A stretch of 64,000 nucleotides of DNA from Mesorhizobium tianshanense (GCF_007830515.1 NZ_VLKT01000043.1:1-64000), one strand, 5' to 3'. Numbered from the stretch's first letter, positions 43,803 to 54,104 are shown. A program made the numbers and translations. Notes: generated from the letters alone by a model not told the origin.

Positions 43803-44867
43803 TCATTCCTTCGGCGGCTCGGCAGGCACCGGTGCGCTGCCAAGTCCATTGAGGCTGCGCGCCCTGACGCGCGGCTTGAACGCCCGGCCCGGTTCCGGCG
43901 TGCGCCGCAGCACCGGGTGGACGACCGGCTCCTTCGCCTTGAAGGCATATGCCCTAAGCAGCGCGAAATAATTCGGAAAGGCGTAGCCATTGTTCATCCG
44001 CAGCCATTCGTCACGGCGCTCGGCAAACAACTTCGGCAGCCGGTACCAGGCCACGGTCGGGCTCTTGTGATGGACGAGGTGCAGGTTGTTGTTGAGAAAC
44101 AGCAAAGACAGCGGCGAACGTTCGACGATCACCGTGCGGCCCTCCGGATGCTCCGACCACTGGTGCTCGGCGAAGGTACGGATCGAGATCAGCGACTGGC
44201 CGAGCCACACCGGCACCAGAACGTAGAGCCACAGCGGCATGCCGAAGCCGAACTTCACGACAGGCAACACGACGGCGAGGCCGATCGCGTGCAGCAGCCA
44301 TGCCTTGCGGATCACCCTGTCGCCGGCAAGCATCTGCTTGGCATCGTCGATGAAGAAGCCGATGCACGACAGCCACGGGCCAAGCACGAGGCGGCCGATC
44401 ATGGTGTTGTTTATTTTCAGCAGGAACTTCATCGCCGGCGGCAATTCGTCATGGTGCCACAGCGCCTTGTAGTAGCTTTCGGGATCGTCAAGCGGATCGG
44501 TCAACCGTTCGTCGGCATGATGGCGCAGATGAATGGTCTTGAAACGGCGGAACGGCCAGACGACGCCGATCGGCAGGAAGACGAACGCTTCGTTGACCTG
44601 CGCATTGCGGGTCGGATGGCCATGCAGGATTTCATGGGCCAGCGAGGATTGCAGCGCGACCATCAAGGCCAGAACGACGAGCGCCAGCAACGGGTAGGAC
44701 GGCCAGAGGAGCAAGCCGGCGGCGAGCCAGGTGCCGTAACAGAAAAATGCGAGAAACACGGTCGGCCATTCGATGGCCGGTGCATTGTGTCGTCTGTTGC
44801 CTATGCTCGTCATGCGATCGACCACTGCCCTTCCAGTCGTCGGAACCGTTTTGATTCCTGACAGCAT
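43803..44867 (-). CDS. membrane fatty acid desaturase
   Basis: A di-iron membrane desaturase of about 354 residues. The three histidine boxes are HEILHGHP (preceded by SSLA), IHLRHHADERLTDP and NNNLHLVHHKSPTVAWYRLP. Four to five hydrophobic segments surround them (WPTVFLAFFCYGTWLAAGLLLWP, PLLALVVLALMVALQ, WLLHAIGLAVVLPVV). The enzyme introduces a double bond or hydroxyl into an acyl or similar chain in the inner membrane. The start is unclear: ATG 44867 or ATG 44813. It diverges from an XRE-type regulator gene, a possible controller. Confidence 0.85.
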   Translation of the reverse strand: MLSGIKTVPTTGRAVVDRMTSIGNRRHNAPAIEWPTVFLAFFCYGTWLAAGLLLWPSYPLLALVVLALMVALQSSLAHEILHGHPTRNAQVNEAFVFLPIGVVWPFRRFKTIHLRHHADERLTDPLDDPESYYKALWHHDELPPAMKFLLKINNTMIGRLVLGPWLSCIGFFIDDAKQMLAGDRVIRKAWLLHAIGLAVVLPVVKFGFGMPLWLYVLVPVWLGQSLISIRTFAEHQWSEHPEGRTVIVERSPLSLLFLNNNLHLVHHKSPTVAWYRLPKLFAERRDEWLRMNNGYAFPNYFALLRAYAFKAKEPVVHPVLRRTPEPGRAFKPRVRARSLNGLGSAPVPAEPPKE

Positions 44868-45042
44868 TGTGTCAGGAGCGTCGAGTTGTTGCAACGCGAC
44901 AAAGCGCACAAGATGTTGCGATTGCGCATTTTCAGCCGCATATGTTATCTATTGTAAACAACCTCGAGGATTCATTTACGCCTGAGATGCCGCTTTGGCG
45001 GCTTTGGCGAATTTTTTTCCTCCCAACGGCCGGAATGACGAT

Positions 45043-45885
45043 ATGGACAAACGCGACCTGTCGACAGTCTTTCGGGAGCGCCTGAAAATGCTCCTGACAC
45101 GATCCGACTTGAACCAATCGGCCTTCGCGGCTGCGGTGGGCATCGACCGTTCCGCACTTTCGCAGCTTCTGTCCGGCGCCTCGACGCGCCTTCCCCGCGC
45201 CGAAACGCTGCTCAACATCGCCGCCGAATTCAAGGTGTCGCTCGACTGGCTGCTCGGCCTCAGCCAGGACGAAGGCGTCACCGGTGAAATCCGCGAAAGC
45301 CTGGAGATTGAGGAGGCGCCCGACGGTTTCGACCGCACGCTGCTGGCCAGATGGCATGCCGAGGCCGCGGGCACGAAGATCCGTTACGTACCGGCCGGCA
45401 TTCCCGATCTCCTGCGCACCGAAGCGCTGGTCGACTACGAGGCGGGCATCGCCAACAAGAGCCGCGAGGCTCAGGCCGGTGAGACGCAGTACCGCATCGA
45501 CTACAATCGGCGGCCGGAAACCGACATGGAAGTCTGCATGCCGCGCCACACGCTGGAGATCTTCGCGCGCGGCTTAGGCGTGTGGGATCGATTCCCGGAG
45601 GCCGACCGCCACCAGCAGCTTCTCCACATGGCGACGCTGCTCGACGACCTTTATCCCACCTTCCGCCTGTTTCTCTATGACGGGCGGATGCGCTATTCGA
45701 TCCCCTACACCATCTTCGGGCCCTATCGCGCCGCCATCTATGTCGGCGACATGTATCTGGTGCTGAACGCAACCCAACCGGTCCGCACGCTGACCAGTCA
45801 TTTCGACAATCTGATCCGCGCCGCCGACGTCAACGCGCATGAGGCCGCCAGCTTCACGCAAAGGCTGGCGGAAATGCGATTTTGA
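45043..45885 (+). CDS. XRE-family transcriptional regulator with C-terminal sensing domain
   Basis: A 280-residue regulator. The N-terminal helix-turn-helix (residues about 10-60) reads RLKMLLTRSDLNQSAFAAAVGIDRSALSQLLSGASTRLPRAETLLNIAAEFKVSLDWLLGL. The remaining 200 residues are unrelated to known ligand domains by eye; they contain FRLFLYDGRMRYSIPYTIFGPYRAAIYVGDMYLVL, which resembles part of a phospholipase/FadR-like sensing fold. The gene lies between the divergent desaturase and the betaine-homocysteine methyltransferase, so it may regulate either. ATG 45043 is preferred because it begins the domain; an upstream in-frame ATG adds 16 residues. Confidence 0.82.
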   Translation: MDKRDLSTVFRERLKMLLTRSDLNQSAFAAAVGIDRSALSQLLSGASTRLPRAETLLNIAAEFKVSLDWLLGLSQDEGVTGEIRESLEIEEAPDGFDRTLLARWHAEAAGTKIRYVPAGIPDLLRTEALVDYEAGIANKSREAQAGETQYRIDYNRRPETDMEVCMPRHTLEIFARGLGVWDRFPEADRHQQLLHMATLLDDLYPTFRLFLYDGRMRYSIPYTIFGPYRAAIYVGDMYLVLNATQPVRTLTSHFDNLIRAADVNAHEAASFTQRLAEMRF

Positions 45886-45914
45886 CGGCCTGTTTCCTGC
45901 GCTGACATTGACGG

Positions 45915-45936
45915 CATATAAAGAGTTCTTTATATG
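45915..45936. promoter_or_regulatory. 22-base inverted repeat; candidate SAH/SAM-type operator before bmt
   Basis: CATATAAAGA and its exact complement TCTTTATATG are separated by two bases (GT), 39 bases before the bmt start. The same design recurs at 59794-59815 before the methyl-THF methyltransferase gene. It resembles sites reported for ArsR-type methionine/SAH regulators in Rhizobiales, but the regulator is not in this window. Confidence 0.65.
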
Positions 45937-45974
45937 TTTATCCCGATAGAAGATTCCCGGAAGGCGTATTTCCA

Positions 45975-46991
45975 ATGACCAATCCGATCGACGCGCTGCT
46001 TGCCGAAAAGGGCGTTCTGCTCGCCGACGGCGCCACCGGCACCAACCTGTTCGCCATGGGGCTGGAGGCCGGCGAGGCGCCCGAGCTCTTGAACGAGACG
46101 GCACCCGACACCATCACCAGCCTGCACCAGAACTTCGTCGATGCAGGCGCCGACATCATCCTCACCAACTCCTTCGGCGGCACCCGCCACCGGCTGAAGC
46201 TGCACCATGCGCAGGATCGCGTGCATGCGCTGAACAAGCGCGCCGCCGAGATCGCCCGCGCCGTTGCCGACAGAGCCGGCCGCAAGGTCATCGTGGCGGG
46301 CTCGGTTGGCCCGACCGGCGAGTTGCTGGTGCCGCTCGGTGCCATGACCTATGATGAGGCGGTCGAGGCCTTTGCCGAGCAGATCGAGGGCCTGAAGGCC
46401 GGCGGCGCCGAAGTCGCCTGGATCGAGACCATGTCGGCGCCGGACGAAATCCGCGCCGCAGCCGAAGCCGCGATCCGCGTCGGCCTGCCCTATACCTATA
46501 CCGGCTCCTTCGACACCGCCGGACGCACCATGATGGGGCTGTTGCCGAAGGACATCCACGGCGTCGCCGATGGACTGCCGCAGGCGCCGCTCGGTGTCGG
46601 CGCCAATTGCGGTGTCGGCGCTTCCGACATCCTCGCCTCGCTGCTCGACATGACCGAGGCGAAGCCGGAGGCGACGGTGATCGTCAAGGGCAATTGCGGC
46701 ATTCCGGAATTCCGCGGCGCCGAGATCCATTATTCCGGCACGCCCGAACTGATGGCCGATTATGTCAGGCTGGCCGTCGATGCCGGTGCAAAGATCGTCG
46801 GCGGCTGCTGCGGCACCTCGTTCGCCCACCTGGCCGCCATGCGCAAGGCGCTCGACGCGCATACCAAGTCTGATCGCCCTACCGTCGAGAAAATCGTCGA
46901 GCGTATCGGTCCGATGCGCAACAAGCAGGCGACAGTCAACACCGCCGAGACCAGCGAAGCGCGCCGCGAGCGCCGGCGCAGCCGCGCCTGA
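45975..46991 (+). CDS. bmt: betaine-homocysteine S-methyltransferase-like protein
   Basis: A 338-residue homocysteine S-methyltransferase. The zinc ligands are Cys212 in GANCG and Cys278-Cys279 in GGCCGTS. The N-terminal LLADGATGTNLFAMGL and LTNSFGGTRHRL segments are typical of the rhizobial betaine-using branch. It makes methionine from homocysteine with a methyl donor, probably glycine betaine or another onium compound, in the cytoplasm. A perfect operator-like inverted repeat lies 39 bases upstream, and a terminator shared with the converging gene follows. The exact methyl donor is inferred from relatives. Confidence 0.85.
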   Translation: MTNPIDALLAEKGVLLADGATGTNLFAMGLEAGEAPELLNETAPDTITSLHQNFVDAGADIILTNSFGGTRHRLKLHHAQDRVHALNKRAAEIARAVADRAGRKVIVAGSVGPTGELLVPLGAMTYDEAVEAFAEQIEGLKAGGAEVAWIETMSAPDEIRAAAEAAIRVGLPYTYTGSFDTAGRTMMGLLPKDIHGVADGLPQAPLGVGANCGVGASDILASLLDMTEAKPEATVIVKGNCGIPEFRGAEIHYSGTPELMADYVRLAVDAGAKIVGGCCGTSFAHLAAMRKALDAHTKSDRPTVEKIVERIGPMRNKQATVNTAETSEARRERRRSRA

Positions 46992-47059
46992 CGCTTTCGG
47001 TACTCGGATTTTTCGGCGCGGCGTCACGATCGATGCCGGAACCACAAATGTTGGAAAAA

Positions 47060-47085
47060 GGCCGGCAAGGTTTCCCTTGCCGGCC
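47060..47085. terminator. bidirectional terminator between bmt and the VWA gene
   Basis: An 11-base stem (GGCCGGCAAGG / CCTTGCCGGCC) with loop TTTC. On the minus strand a run of five Ts follows, so it efficiently ends the VWA-domain gene; it can also slow bmt readthrough. Confidence 0.75.
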
Positions 47086-47157
47086 TGTCTCACCCGCTCG
47101 TGGGTCGGTTTCCCGTATCAGAACGATCCCATCTGAAAGAAACCGGCCGTATCGCCA

Positions 47158-49272
47158 CTACCGGTTACCGCCAAGCGCCGAGGCAAGGCGCACAAGCGAC
47201 AGGAACTCGGACCGGTACCCAAACGGGTCGGCTCCCCGGCCGGCGGTGGCAATCTCCATGATCCTGTCGTAGCCGAACTTCGCGGTCGCATCCTCGTCGC
47301 GCAGTTTCTGGCCGAAGGCCGCGACGGCGACGGAGAAACGCTGGTCGGTGCTGGCCTGATCGAAGCTCGACACTTCATTGGCGGACGTCACCGGCGTGGT
47401 GATCAGCTTCGAGGCATCCTCGTTCGGCAGCTTGTAGCGGATTTTCACGAAGGCATATTCGTCGGCGTTGGCGACGCCGCCATTGTTCACCGACGCCTGG
47501 CCGTAGCGCAGCGGGTCGATCTGCTCGCCGCCGCTGCCCTTCGGCGTGATCTCGTAGATCGCGGTGACCGAATGGCCGGAGCCGATCTCGCCGGCATCGA
47601 CGCGGTCGTTGTTGAAATCCTCGCGGTTCAAGGCACGGGTCTCGTAGCCGACCAGCCGGTATTCCGAAACCTTGTTCGGGTTGAACTCGACCTGGATCTT
47701 CACGTCCTTGGCGATGGTGAACAGTGTCGAGGACGCATCCTCGACCAGCACCTTCTCCGCCTCGGCCAAAGTGTCGATATAGGCGGCGGTGCCGTTGCCG
47801 TTCTGGGCGATGGTCTGCATCATCTGGTCGTTCAGATTGCCGCGGCCAAAGCCGAACACCGACAGGAACACCCCGCTCTTGCGCTCCTGCTCGATCAGCC
47901 GCTTCAGATCGTCATCGTCGGTCTGGCCGACATTGAAGTCGCCGTCCGTGGCCAGCATCACCCGGTTGATCCCGTCCTTGACGAAGGATTTTTGCGCCAG
48001 CCTGTAGGCTTGCCTGATGCCCGCCTCGCCGGCCGTGCTGCCGCCGGGCGTCAAAGTGTCGATGGCATTGAGGATCTTGTCCTTCTCCGAAACCCTGGTG
48101 GGCTCCAGCACAGTGCCGGCGTCGCCCGCATAGGTGACGATCGAGACCGTGTCGTCCGGCTTCAGTCTGTTGACCAGCAGCCGGAAGGCCGACCGCAAGA
48201 GCGGCAGCTTGTCCTGCTCGTTCATCGAGCCCGACACGTCGATCAGGAAGACCAGGTTGGCTTGGGGCTGCTCGGCCGGCTTGACGTCGAACCCCTTGAT
48301 GGCGACATGCATCAGCTTGGTGTGCTCGTTCCACGGCGTCGGCATAACGCTGACGGTCGAGTTGAACGGCGTCGAGGCAGAGTCCGGCCCTTTCCAGTCA
48401 TAGGGAAAGTAGTTGATCATCTCCTCGACGCGGACCGTGTCGGCCTGCGGCACGAAACCCTCCTTCAGCGAACGCCGCACGAAGGAATAGGAGGCCGTGT
48501 CGACATCGATCGAAAAGGTCGAGACCGGATCTTCGAGCGCGGCATGAACCGGATTGGTCTTGAACTCCTCGACGCGGTCGCGGTTTTGCTCCTGCGGCAG
48601 CATCTGGTCGGCCGGCATAAGCCGACGCACCATCAGTTTGGACTCGGCAGTCGTGCGGCCGGCCTGCGCGGCGCCATCGGCCGCAGGTGCCTGTGGTGCC
48701 AATCGCATGATCACTCGGTTAGACGGCGGCGCGGCCTCCGTGCTTGGCACAGGCTCGGTCACTTCGCGGGCTAGCGCATCCTGCTGTGCCGTGCCGCCAG
48801 CAACGGTCGATTCGGGTTTCGGCGGCGCTGCTGGCACTTGACGCGGTGCGCTGTCGGCATTGGCCTTCTTTTGGTTGTCACCTTCGGCAACCGGCGCCTG
48901 TTTCGCCTTGTCCGGCGCGTTGGTCGCCGGTTTGTCGGCCAGCGTTTCGGTTATCTTCTCGTCTCCACCGAAATGGAATGGCTGCTCCCGCAGCATATAG
49001 ATGGCGGCGTATCCGGCGATCGGCAGGGCGATGAGCCCGGCAATGGCCGGCGCGGCGAAGAGTTTCTTTTGCATGATTTCGCTCCAGAGCTTTTGTGCTC
49101 GCTCTGTGAGACGAAGCCCGTTCGCCGATCCTTGGGCGGCAGGTGAAGTTTTCTCGTCCATGTCGTAGGCACGCATGGCAGCCTCGAAGGCACGCGCCTT
49201 CGCGTCGGTACCCGGCGCCGGCGCTGCGATGTCGCGCAGCCTCTTGAGTTCGTTGTCGTCGACCATGATCAT
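47158..49272 (-). CDS. VWA-domain membrane protein (YfbK-like)
   Basis: A 704-residue protein. A membrane helix near residues 71-94 (LFAAPAIAGLIALPIAGYAAIYML) follows a short cytoplasmic segment. Then comes a Pro/Ala-rich linker, a von Willebrand factor domain with the MIDAS motif FLIDVSGSMNEQ, and a C-terminal region SGHSVTAIYEITPKGSG that matches the YfbK DUF3520 type. It begins within the stop region of the sigma factor gene (ATGA overlap), so the membrane protein is probably the cognate partner or anti-sigma-like modulator of that factor. Such pairs are frequent; the true signal is unknown. Confidence 0.87.
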   Translation of the reverse strand: MIMVDDNELKRLRDIAAPAPGTDAKARAFEAAMRAYDMDEKTSPAAQGSANGLRLTERAQKLWSEIMQKKLFAAPAIAGLIALPIAGYAAIYMLREQPFHFGGDEKITETLADKPATNAPDKAKQAPVAEGDNQKKANADSAPRQVPAAPPKPESTVAGGTAQQDALAREVTEPVPSTEAAPPSNRVIMRLAPQAPAADGAAQAGRTTAESKLMVRRLMPADQMLPQEQNRDRVEEFKTNPVHAALEDPVSTFSIDVDTASYSFVRRSLKEGFVPQADTVRVEEMINYFPYDWKGPDSASTPFNSTVSVMPTPWNEHTKLMHVAIKGFDVKPAEQPQANLVFLIDVSGSMNEQDKLPLLRSAFRLLVNRLKPDDTVSIVTYAGDAGTVLEPTRVSEKDKILNAIDTLTPGGSTAGEAGIRQAYRLAQKSFVKDGINRVMLATDGDFNVGQTDDDDLKRLIEQERKSGVFLSVFGFGRGNLNDQMMQTIAQNGNGTAAYIDTLAEAEKVLVEDASSTLFTIAKDVKIQVEFNPNKVSEYRLVGYETRALNREDFNNDRVDAGEIGSGHSVTAIYEITPKGSGGEQIDPLRYGQASVNNGGVANADEYAFVKIRYKLPNEDASKLITTPVTSANEVSSFDQASTDQRFSVAVAAFGQKLRDEDATAKFGYDRIMEIATAGRGADPFGYRSEFLSLVRLASALGGNR

Positions 49273-49832
49273 ACTTCCCCGGCTGAACGCACGAGCGTCT
49301 TCAGCCGTTTCTTCGCCTCATGGATGTGCCAGGAAACCGTCGTCTCCGAGATCGCCATCGCCTCGGCGGCGGCTGCGTGGCTCAGCCCTTCGCCATAGAC
49401 AAGCAGCACCGCGTCGCGCTGCTTGTCCGGCAGCATCCGCACCGCTGCCCAAAGCACCTCGACCGGATCCTCGGGCTCGGCCGAGGCTTCTCCCGAGATC
49501 AATGCGTAAGCGCCGTAGGCTTCGGTCTTGACCGTCTCGCGGGCGGTTTTGCGCATCATGTCGCGCGCCGCGTTCAGCGTCATGGCGTAGAGCCAGGTGG
49601 TGAAGGCGCCGCTGCCATGATAGCCGCGGATCGCCCGGCCCAGCCGGACGCAGACTTCCTGGGCGATGTCCTCGGCGTCGGCCTTTTTCCCGCACCAGCG
49701 ATAGGCGGCGCGATAGACGAAATCATAGTGCCTTTCGAGCAACTTGCCGAAAGCCCTTCTGTCCCCGCCCTTCGCTCGCCCGATCAACTCGGCGTCGGAG
49801 GCTTCGCTTTCATCCAGCATCAGCGCCATCAT
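49269..49832 (-). CDS. ECF-type RNA polymerase sigma factor
   Basis: A 187-residue sigma-70-family protein with region 2 (FGKLLERHYDFVYRAAYRWCGKKADAEDIAQEVCVRLGRAI, including the DAEDIAQE core-binding motif) and region 4 (LPDKQRDAVLLVYGEGLSHAAAAEAMAISETTVSWHIHEAKKRLK). It is coupled by a four-base overlap to the VWA membrane protein gene. Together they form an apparent envelope-signalling unit. No classical anti-sigma gene is next to it; the N-terminal soluble segment of the VWA protein may take that role. Confidence 0.93.
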   Translation of the reverse strand: MMALMLDESEASDAELIGRAKGGDRRAFGKLLERHYDFVYRAAYRWCGKKADAEDIAQEVCVRLGRAIRGYHGSGAFTTWLYAMTLNAARDMMRKTARETVKTEAYGAYALISGEASAEPEDPVEVLWAAVRMLPDKQRDAVLLVYGEGLSHAAAAEAMAISETTVSWHIHEAKKRLKTLVRSAGEV

Positions 49833-49919
49833 TTGCCCGTTGGACGAAGGCTAATGGCGATTCCTTGGGGTGATGGAAAGAAATTTTTGGGAGGCGGTCA
49901 GAGAGGGACCACCGGCGCC

Positions 49920-50651
49920 CTACTCCAGCGTCTCCGCGAACAGCGTCGCCAGCCGCTTCCAATGACGCTCGGCGCCGATCGCATTGAAGACGCTGTGGTC
50001 CGGAACGCACCAGCCATGCGCCATGCCGGCATAATTCTCGATGACATGATCGACCTCCGCCGCGCGCAGCACTTCGGCCAGTCGCGCCGCCTGCTCCGGC
50101 GGGAAACTTCTGTCCACGCCCGCGGTGCCGACATAGACCCGCGCCTTGATCGATGCAGCCTTCCGGTGCGGGCTGTCGGCGGCGTTACTGGCCAGATTGC
50201 CGCCATGGAAGCTGGCGGCGGCAACGATGCGATCGGGATAGGTCGCGGGGGCATTCAGTGCCCGCGCTCCACCCATGCAATAGCCGACAGTGCCGACCGG
50301 TCCGGTCAGGCCTTCGGCATCGAGCGCATCGAGGAAAGCGCCGCTGTCGCGGATGGTCATGTCCTGTGTCGTGCTGCTGAGGAGACCCGTGATGACAGCC
50401 CTGCGCTTCTCGTCGCTGAATGCGGTCTTGGCCTCGAAAGGGCCGTAGGGCGCGTTGCGATAGAAGAGATCCGGGACCAATACCGCGTAGTTGTCGCCTG
50501 CAAGCCGTTCCGCCATTTGGTCGAGCGCGTGTCGCGGGCCAAAAGCGTCCATATAGAGAATGATAGCGGCCTTGGCCGGGGCTGCCGAGCGGAACAGCCC
50601 GGCTTTTGCCAAGCCGTCGCTGATTTTGATCTGAATGTCCCGCTTCACCAT
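49920..50651 (-). CDS. dienelactone hydrolase-family protein
   Basis: A 243-residue alpha/beta hydrolase. The nucleophile motif is VGYCMGGARAL with the dienelactone hydrolase-type Cys, and the His lies in ENYAGMAHGWCVPD. The N-terminal AAPAKAAIILYMDAFGPRHALDQMAERLAGDNYAVLVPDLFYR is typical of the family. ATG 50651 is chosen because AAAGGAGCGGG stands before it. The substrate is unknown; many members are general esterases. Confidence 0.87.
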   Translation of the reverse strand: MVKRDIQIKISDGLAKAGLFRSAAPAKAAIILYMDAFGPRHALDQMAERLAGDNYAVLVPDLFYRNAPYGPFEAKTAFSDEKRRAVITGLLSSTTQDMTIRDSGAFLDALDAEGLTGPVGTVGYCMGGARALNAPATYPDRIVAAASFHGGNLASNAADSPHRKAASIKARVYVGTAGVDRSFPPEQAARLAEVLRAAEVDHVIENYAGMAHGWCVPDHSVFNAIGAERHWKRLATLFAETLE

Positions 50652-50755
50652 CACCCGCTCCTTTGACTTCACGCGCGATACATATCCACGCAGGGCATCG
50701 GAGCAAGTCGTAATGCGGCGACCCTATTCAAGATTCCGTGCGGCGTCCGGCGACG

Positions 50756-51445
50756 CTACGGACGCGCGAACGCCGCCATATGAAAGGCCTGAGCCGTCGC
50801 CGGATAGCGATAGGCCGTGCCATAGGGACAGGCGTTGCGGTCGAGACAGCCGCCGGTTCGGCAAGGCGCACCACCCGCCCCGCGCACATGCGTCAGACAG
50901 GCTCCATGCGCGAAACCGACCGCTGAATACGCGTCGACCGGGCAGGATTTCAGGCAAGGTTTATCGATACATGCATCGCAAAGATGAATCACGTCGCGAG
51001 CTTCCTGAAGCGCAATCTCGTCCTCGAACAGCAGCGCACCGCGATACGCGTGCCAGAGCCCGTATTGCGGATGCATGAGGATGCCGAGCGGTGACGGCCT
51101 CAGACCATCCGCCCGCATCGCCCATTGCTGGAACGGCAGATATGGCCTGTCGGAGGGCGACACGGCACGCGCGCCGAAGTCGTTCGCCAGCGCGCCGATC
51201 ACTTCGCGAGACCATGTATCGAGCGGATTGGCGATGGCTTGCGATTGGCTCTCCCGCCAGCGCAGGAAATGCGGCCACGACGCAGCACCCGCCTGCCCTA
51301 CCAGCACGATGGATTTGGCGGGAGCGCCGGAGAGACCGAACGGCGTGTCCTCGCCATCGGCAAAATTGAAGCCGCCGCGAAGCATGAGACCGCAGGCGGA
51401 AAGTGCTGCCGTTATATCTTCGATCATGCTGCGCGCAGGGATCAC
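50756..51445 (-). CDS. iron-sulfur protein (4Fe-4S ferredoxin-type)
   Basis: A 229-residue protein. The C-terminal third is cysteine-rich: HLCDACIDKPCLKSCPVDAY, then a Cys in GACLTH, and CRTGGCLDRNACPYG. These could hold one or two 4Fe-4S clusters, as in the QueG/reductive-dehalogenase ferredoxin class. The N-terminal part (SIVLVGQAGAASWPHFLRW) is like that of related uncharacterised rhizobial proteins. The gene is on the same strand and directly upstream (5') of the dienelactone hydrolase gene and downstream of MttB copy 2. An electron-transfer role in corrinoid reactivation is possible but only inferred. A GTG start with AGGA upstream is used. Confidence 0.7.
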   Translation of the reverse strand: MIPARSMIEDITAALSACGLMLRGGFNFADGEDTPFGLSGAPAKSIVLVGQAGAASWPHFLRWRESQSQAIANPLDTWSREVIGALANDFGARAVSPSDRPYLPFQQWAMRADGLRPSPLGILMHPQYGLWHAYRGALLFEDEIALQEARDVIHLCDACIDKPCLKSCPVDAYSAVGFAHGACLTHVRGAGGAPCRTGGCLDRNACPYGTAYRYPATAQAFHMAAFARP

Positions 51446-51534
51446 CCTTTCCTGTCCGGGTCGGAAAATGCGCTCCGCCAGACTTCCTTGTGGATGATGT
51501 TGGCGACTTTAGCCCCGCCTGACTCGGGCTCCTT

Positions 51535-53109
51535 TCAGGTGAAGGCGTCGGCCATCGACGCCTTCTTCCTGGCGATGAACTCCTTCAGTCCGTCGTCGAT
51601 ACCCTGATCGAGATGCGGCGCCTCGTAGCTTTCCAGCCAGCGGCGGGCGAGTTCGTTGGCGCGCTGCGGCGCTGTCTTTTCGCCTTCGGCCAGCCACTGC
51701 TCGTAGGAATTGTTGTCGGCGATGTTGGAACGGTAGAAGGCGGTCTGGAAATTGGCCTGGGTGTGGTCACAGCCGAGATAGTGGCTGCCCGGGCCGACCT
51801 GGCGGATGGCGTCCATCGCCTGGCCGTTTTCCGACAGGTCGACGCCTTCGGAGAACTTCTGCGTCATGCCGAGCTGGTCGATGTCCATCATGAACTTTTC
51901 GTAGCAGGAGGCGAGCCCGCCCTCGAGCCAGCCGGCCGAGTGCAGCACGAAATTGGTGCCGGCGAGGATCGTCGAGTTCAGCGTGTTGGCGCTCTCATAG
52001 GCCGCCTGGGCGTCCGGGATTTTCGAGGCGCAGAGCGAGCCGCCGGTGCGGAACGGTAGGCCAAGCCGGCGGGCGAGCTGCGCCGCGCCATAAGAAACCA
52101 GCGACGGCTCCGGCGTGCCGAAGGTCGGCGCGCCCGACTGCATCGAGATCGACGAGGCGAAAGTGCCGAACAGCACCGGCGCGCCCGGCCGGATCAACTG
52201 CGTGAACGACGCGCCGGCCAGCACTTCGGCCAGAACCTGCGTCAGCGTGCCGGCGACCGTCACCGGGCTCATCGCGCCGGCAAGAATGAACGGCGTGACG
52301 ATGCAGGCCTGGTTGTGGCGCGAATAGACTTTCAGCGCGCCCAGCATGGTCTCGTCGAACACCATCGGCGAATTGGCGTTGATCAGGCTGGTCAGCACGG
52401 TGTTATTTTCGACGAAATCGTCGCCGAACACGATCTTGGCCATCGCCACCGTGTCCTCGGCACGCTCCGGCGCGGTGACGGAGCCCATGAACGGCTTGTC
52501 CGAGTATTTGATGTGGCTGTAGATCATGTCGAGATGGCGCTTGTTGACCGGCACGTCGACCGGCTCGCACACCGTGCCGCCTGAATGGTGGATCGACGGC
52601 GCCATATAGGCGAGCTTCACGAAATTCTGGAAATCCTCGATCGTCGCATAGCGCCTGACGCCGTCGAGGTCGCGCACAAAGGGCGGGCCATAGACCGGCG
52701 CGAAGACCGTAGCGTTGCCGCCGATCTGCACCGAGCGTTCGGCGTTGCGGGCGTGCTGGGTATAGAGGGACGGCGCGGTCTTCAACAGCGAGCGGCAGAG
52801 GCCTTTCGGGAAATGCACGCGCTCGCCCTTGACGTCGGCGCCGGCCTCTTTCCACAGCTGCAGCGCCTCGGCGTCGTCGCGAAAGATGATGCCGATCTCC
52901 TCGAGCACCGTGTCAGTGTTCTTTTCGATCAGCGCCAGGCCTTCCTCGTCCAGCACCTCATAGACGTTGATCTTGCGCTTGATGTAGGTGAGCTGGGTGC
53001 CGGGGCCGCCACCCGAGCGCGCCGCCCGCCGGGCAGCGGCGCCGCCGCTGGCAGCGCGGCCACGCCGGGCGTTTGACGCTTCCTGATCGACTGGCGCGTT
53101 CTCACTCAT
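51535..53109 (-). CDS. MttB-superfamily methyltransferase (non-pyrrolysine), copy 2
   Basis: A 524-residue trimethylamine methyltransferase-family protein. After a Gly/Arg-rich leader the barrel starts at INVYEVLDEEGLALIEKNTDTVLEEIGIIFRDDAEALQLWKEAGADV. It also has TPFILAGAMSPVTVAGTLTQVLAEVLAGASFTQ, GAPTFGTPEPSLVSYGAAQLARRL and FVLHSAGWLEGGLASCYEKFMMDIDQLGM. It contains no stop codon, hence no pyrrolysine. The corrinoid protein gene starts 263 bases away on the opposite strand, so this is the likely methyl donor-side enzyme for that corrinoid protein. The start at 53109 is chosen because AGGG precedes it. The substrate is unknown. Confidence 0.87.
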   Translation of the reverse strand: MSENAPVDQEASNARRGRAASGGAAARRAARSGGGPGTQLTYIKRKINVYEVLDEEGLALIEKNTDTVLEEIGIIFRDDAEALQLWKEAGADVKGERVHFPKGLCRSLLKTAPSLYTQHARNAERSVQIGGNATVFAPVYGPPFVRDLDGVRRYATIEDFQNFVKLAYMAPSIHHSGGTVCEPVDVPVNKRHLDMIYSHIKYSDKPFMGSVTAPERAEDTVAMAKIVFGDDFVENNTVLTSLINANSPMVFDETMLGALKVYSRHNQACIVTPFILAGAMSPVTVAGTLTQVLAEVLAGASFTQLIRPGAPVLFGTFASSISMQSGAPTFGTPEPSLVSYGAAQLARRLGLPFRTGGSLCASKIPDAQAAYESANTLNSTILAGTNFVLHSAGWLEGGLASCYEKFMMDIDQLGMTQKFSEGVDLSENGQAMDAIRQVGPGSHYLGCDHTQANFQTAFYRSNIADNNSYEQWLAEGEKTAPQRANELARRWLESYEAPHLDQGIDDGLKEFIARKKASMADAFT

Positions 53110-53372
53110 GATGTTTTTTCCCTGAAACCTGAAAATCGTTGCGGCCGCATATCGCGGTTCTGGCCAGATCGTAGTCATGGACCCTATTCGAAACGGCCCG
53201 CCAGCGCCAACGCCTGTCGCAAAATCGACAAGAATTCCAATAGATTTGCGGTCGCTTTCCTTTTGCGGGAAGTCGCAAATCAGCTATGGATACACGCCCC
53301 TTGCGGGTTAGGTATTACCGTTGCATTTCAGGTGCCGTGATTGTTTCCGCACGGCAAGGAGCCCGAGAAAAA

Positions 53373-54071
<699 letters not shown>

Positions 54072-54104
54072 GCTCGGCGGATTCGGCCTGGACAATAAGC
54101 AAAT

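Noticed and set aside
35612..53109. Pyrrolysine use in the MttB-like genes
   Set aside because: Both reading frames are free of internal amber codons and no pyl genes are present; they are non-Pyl members.
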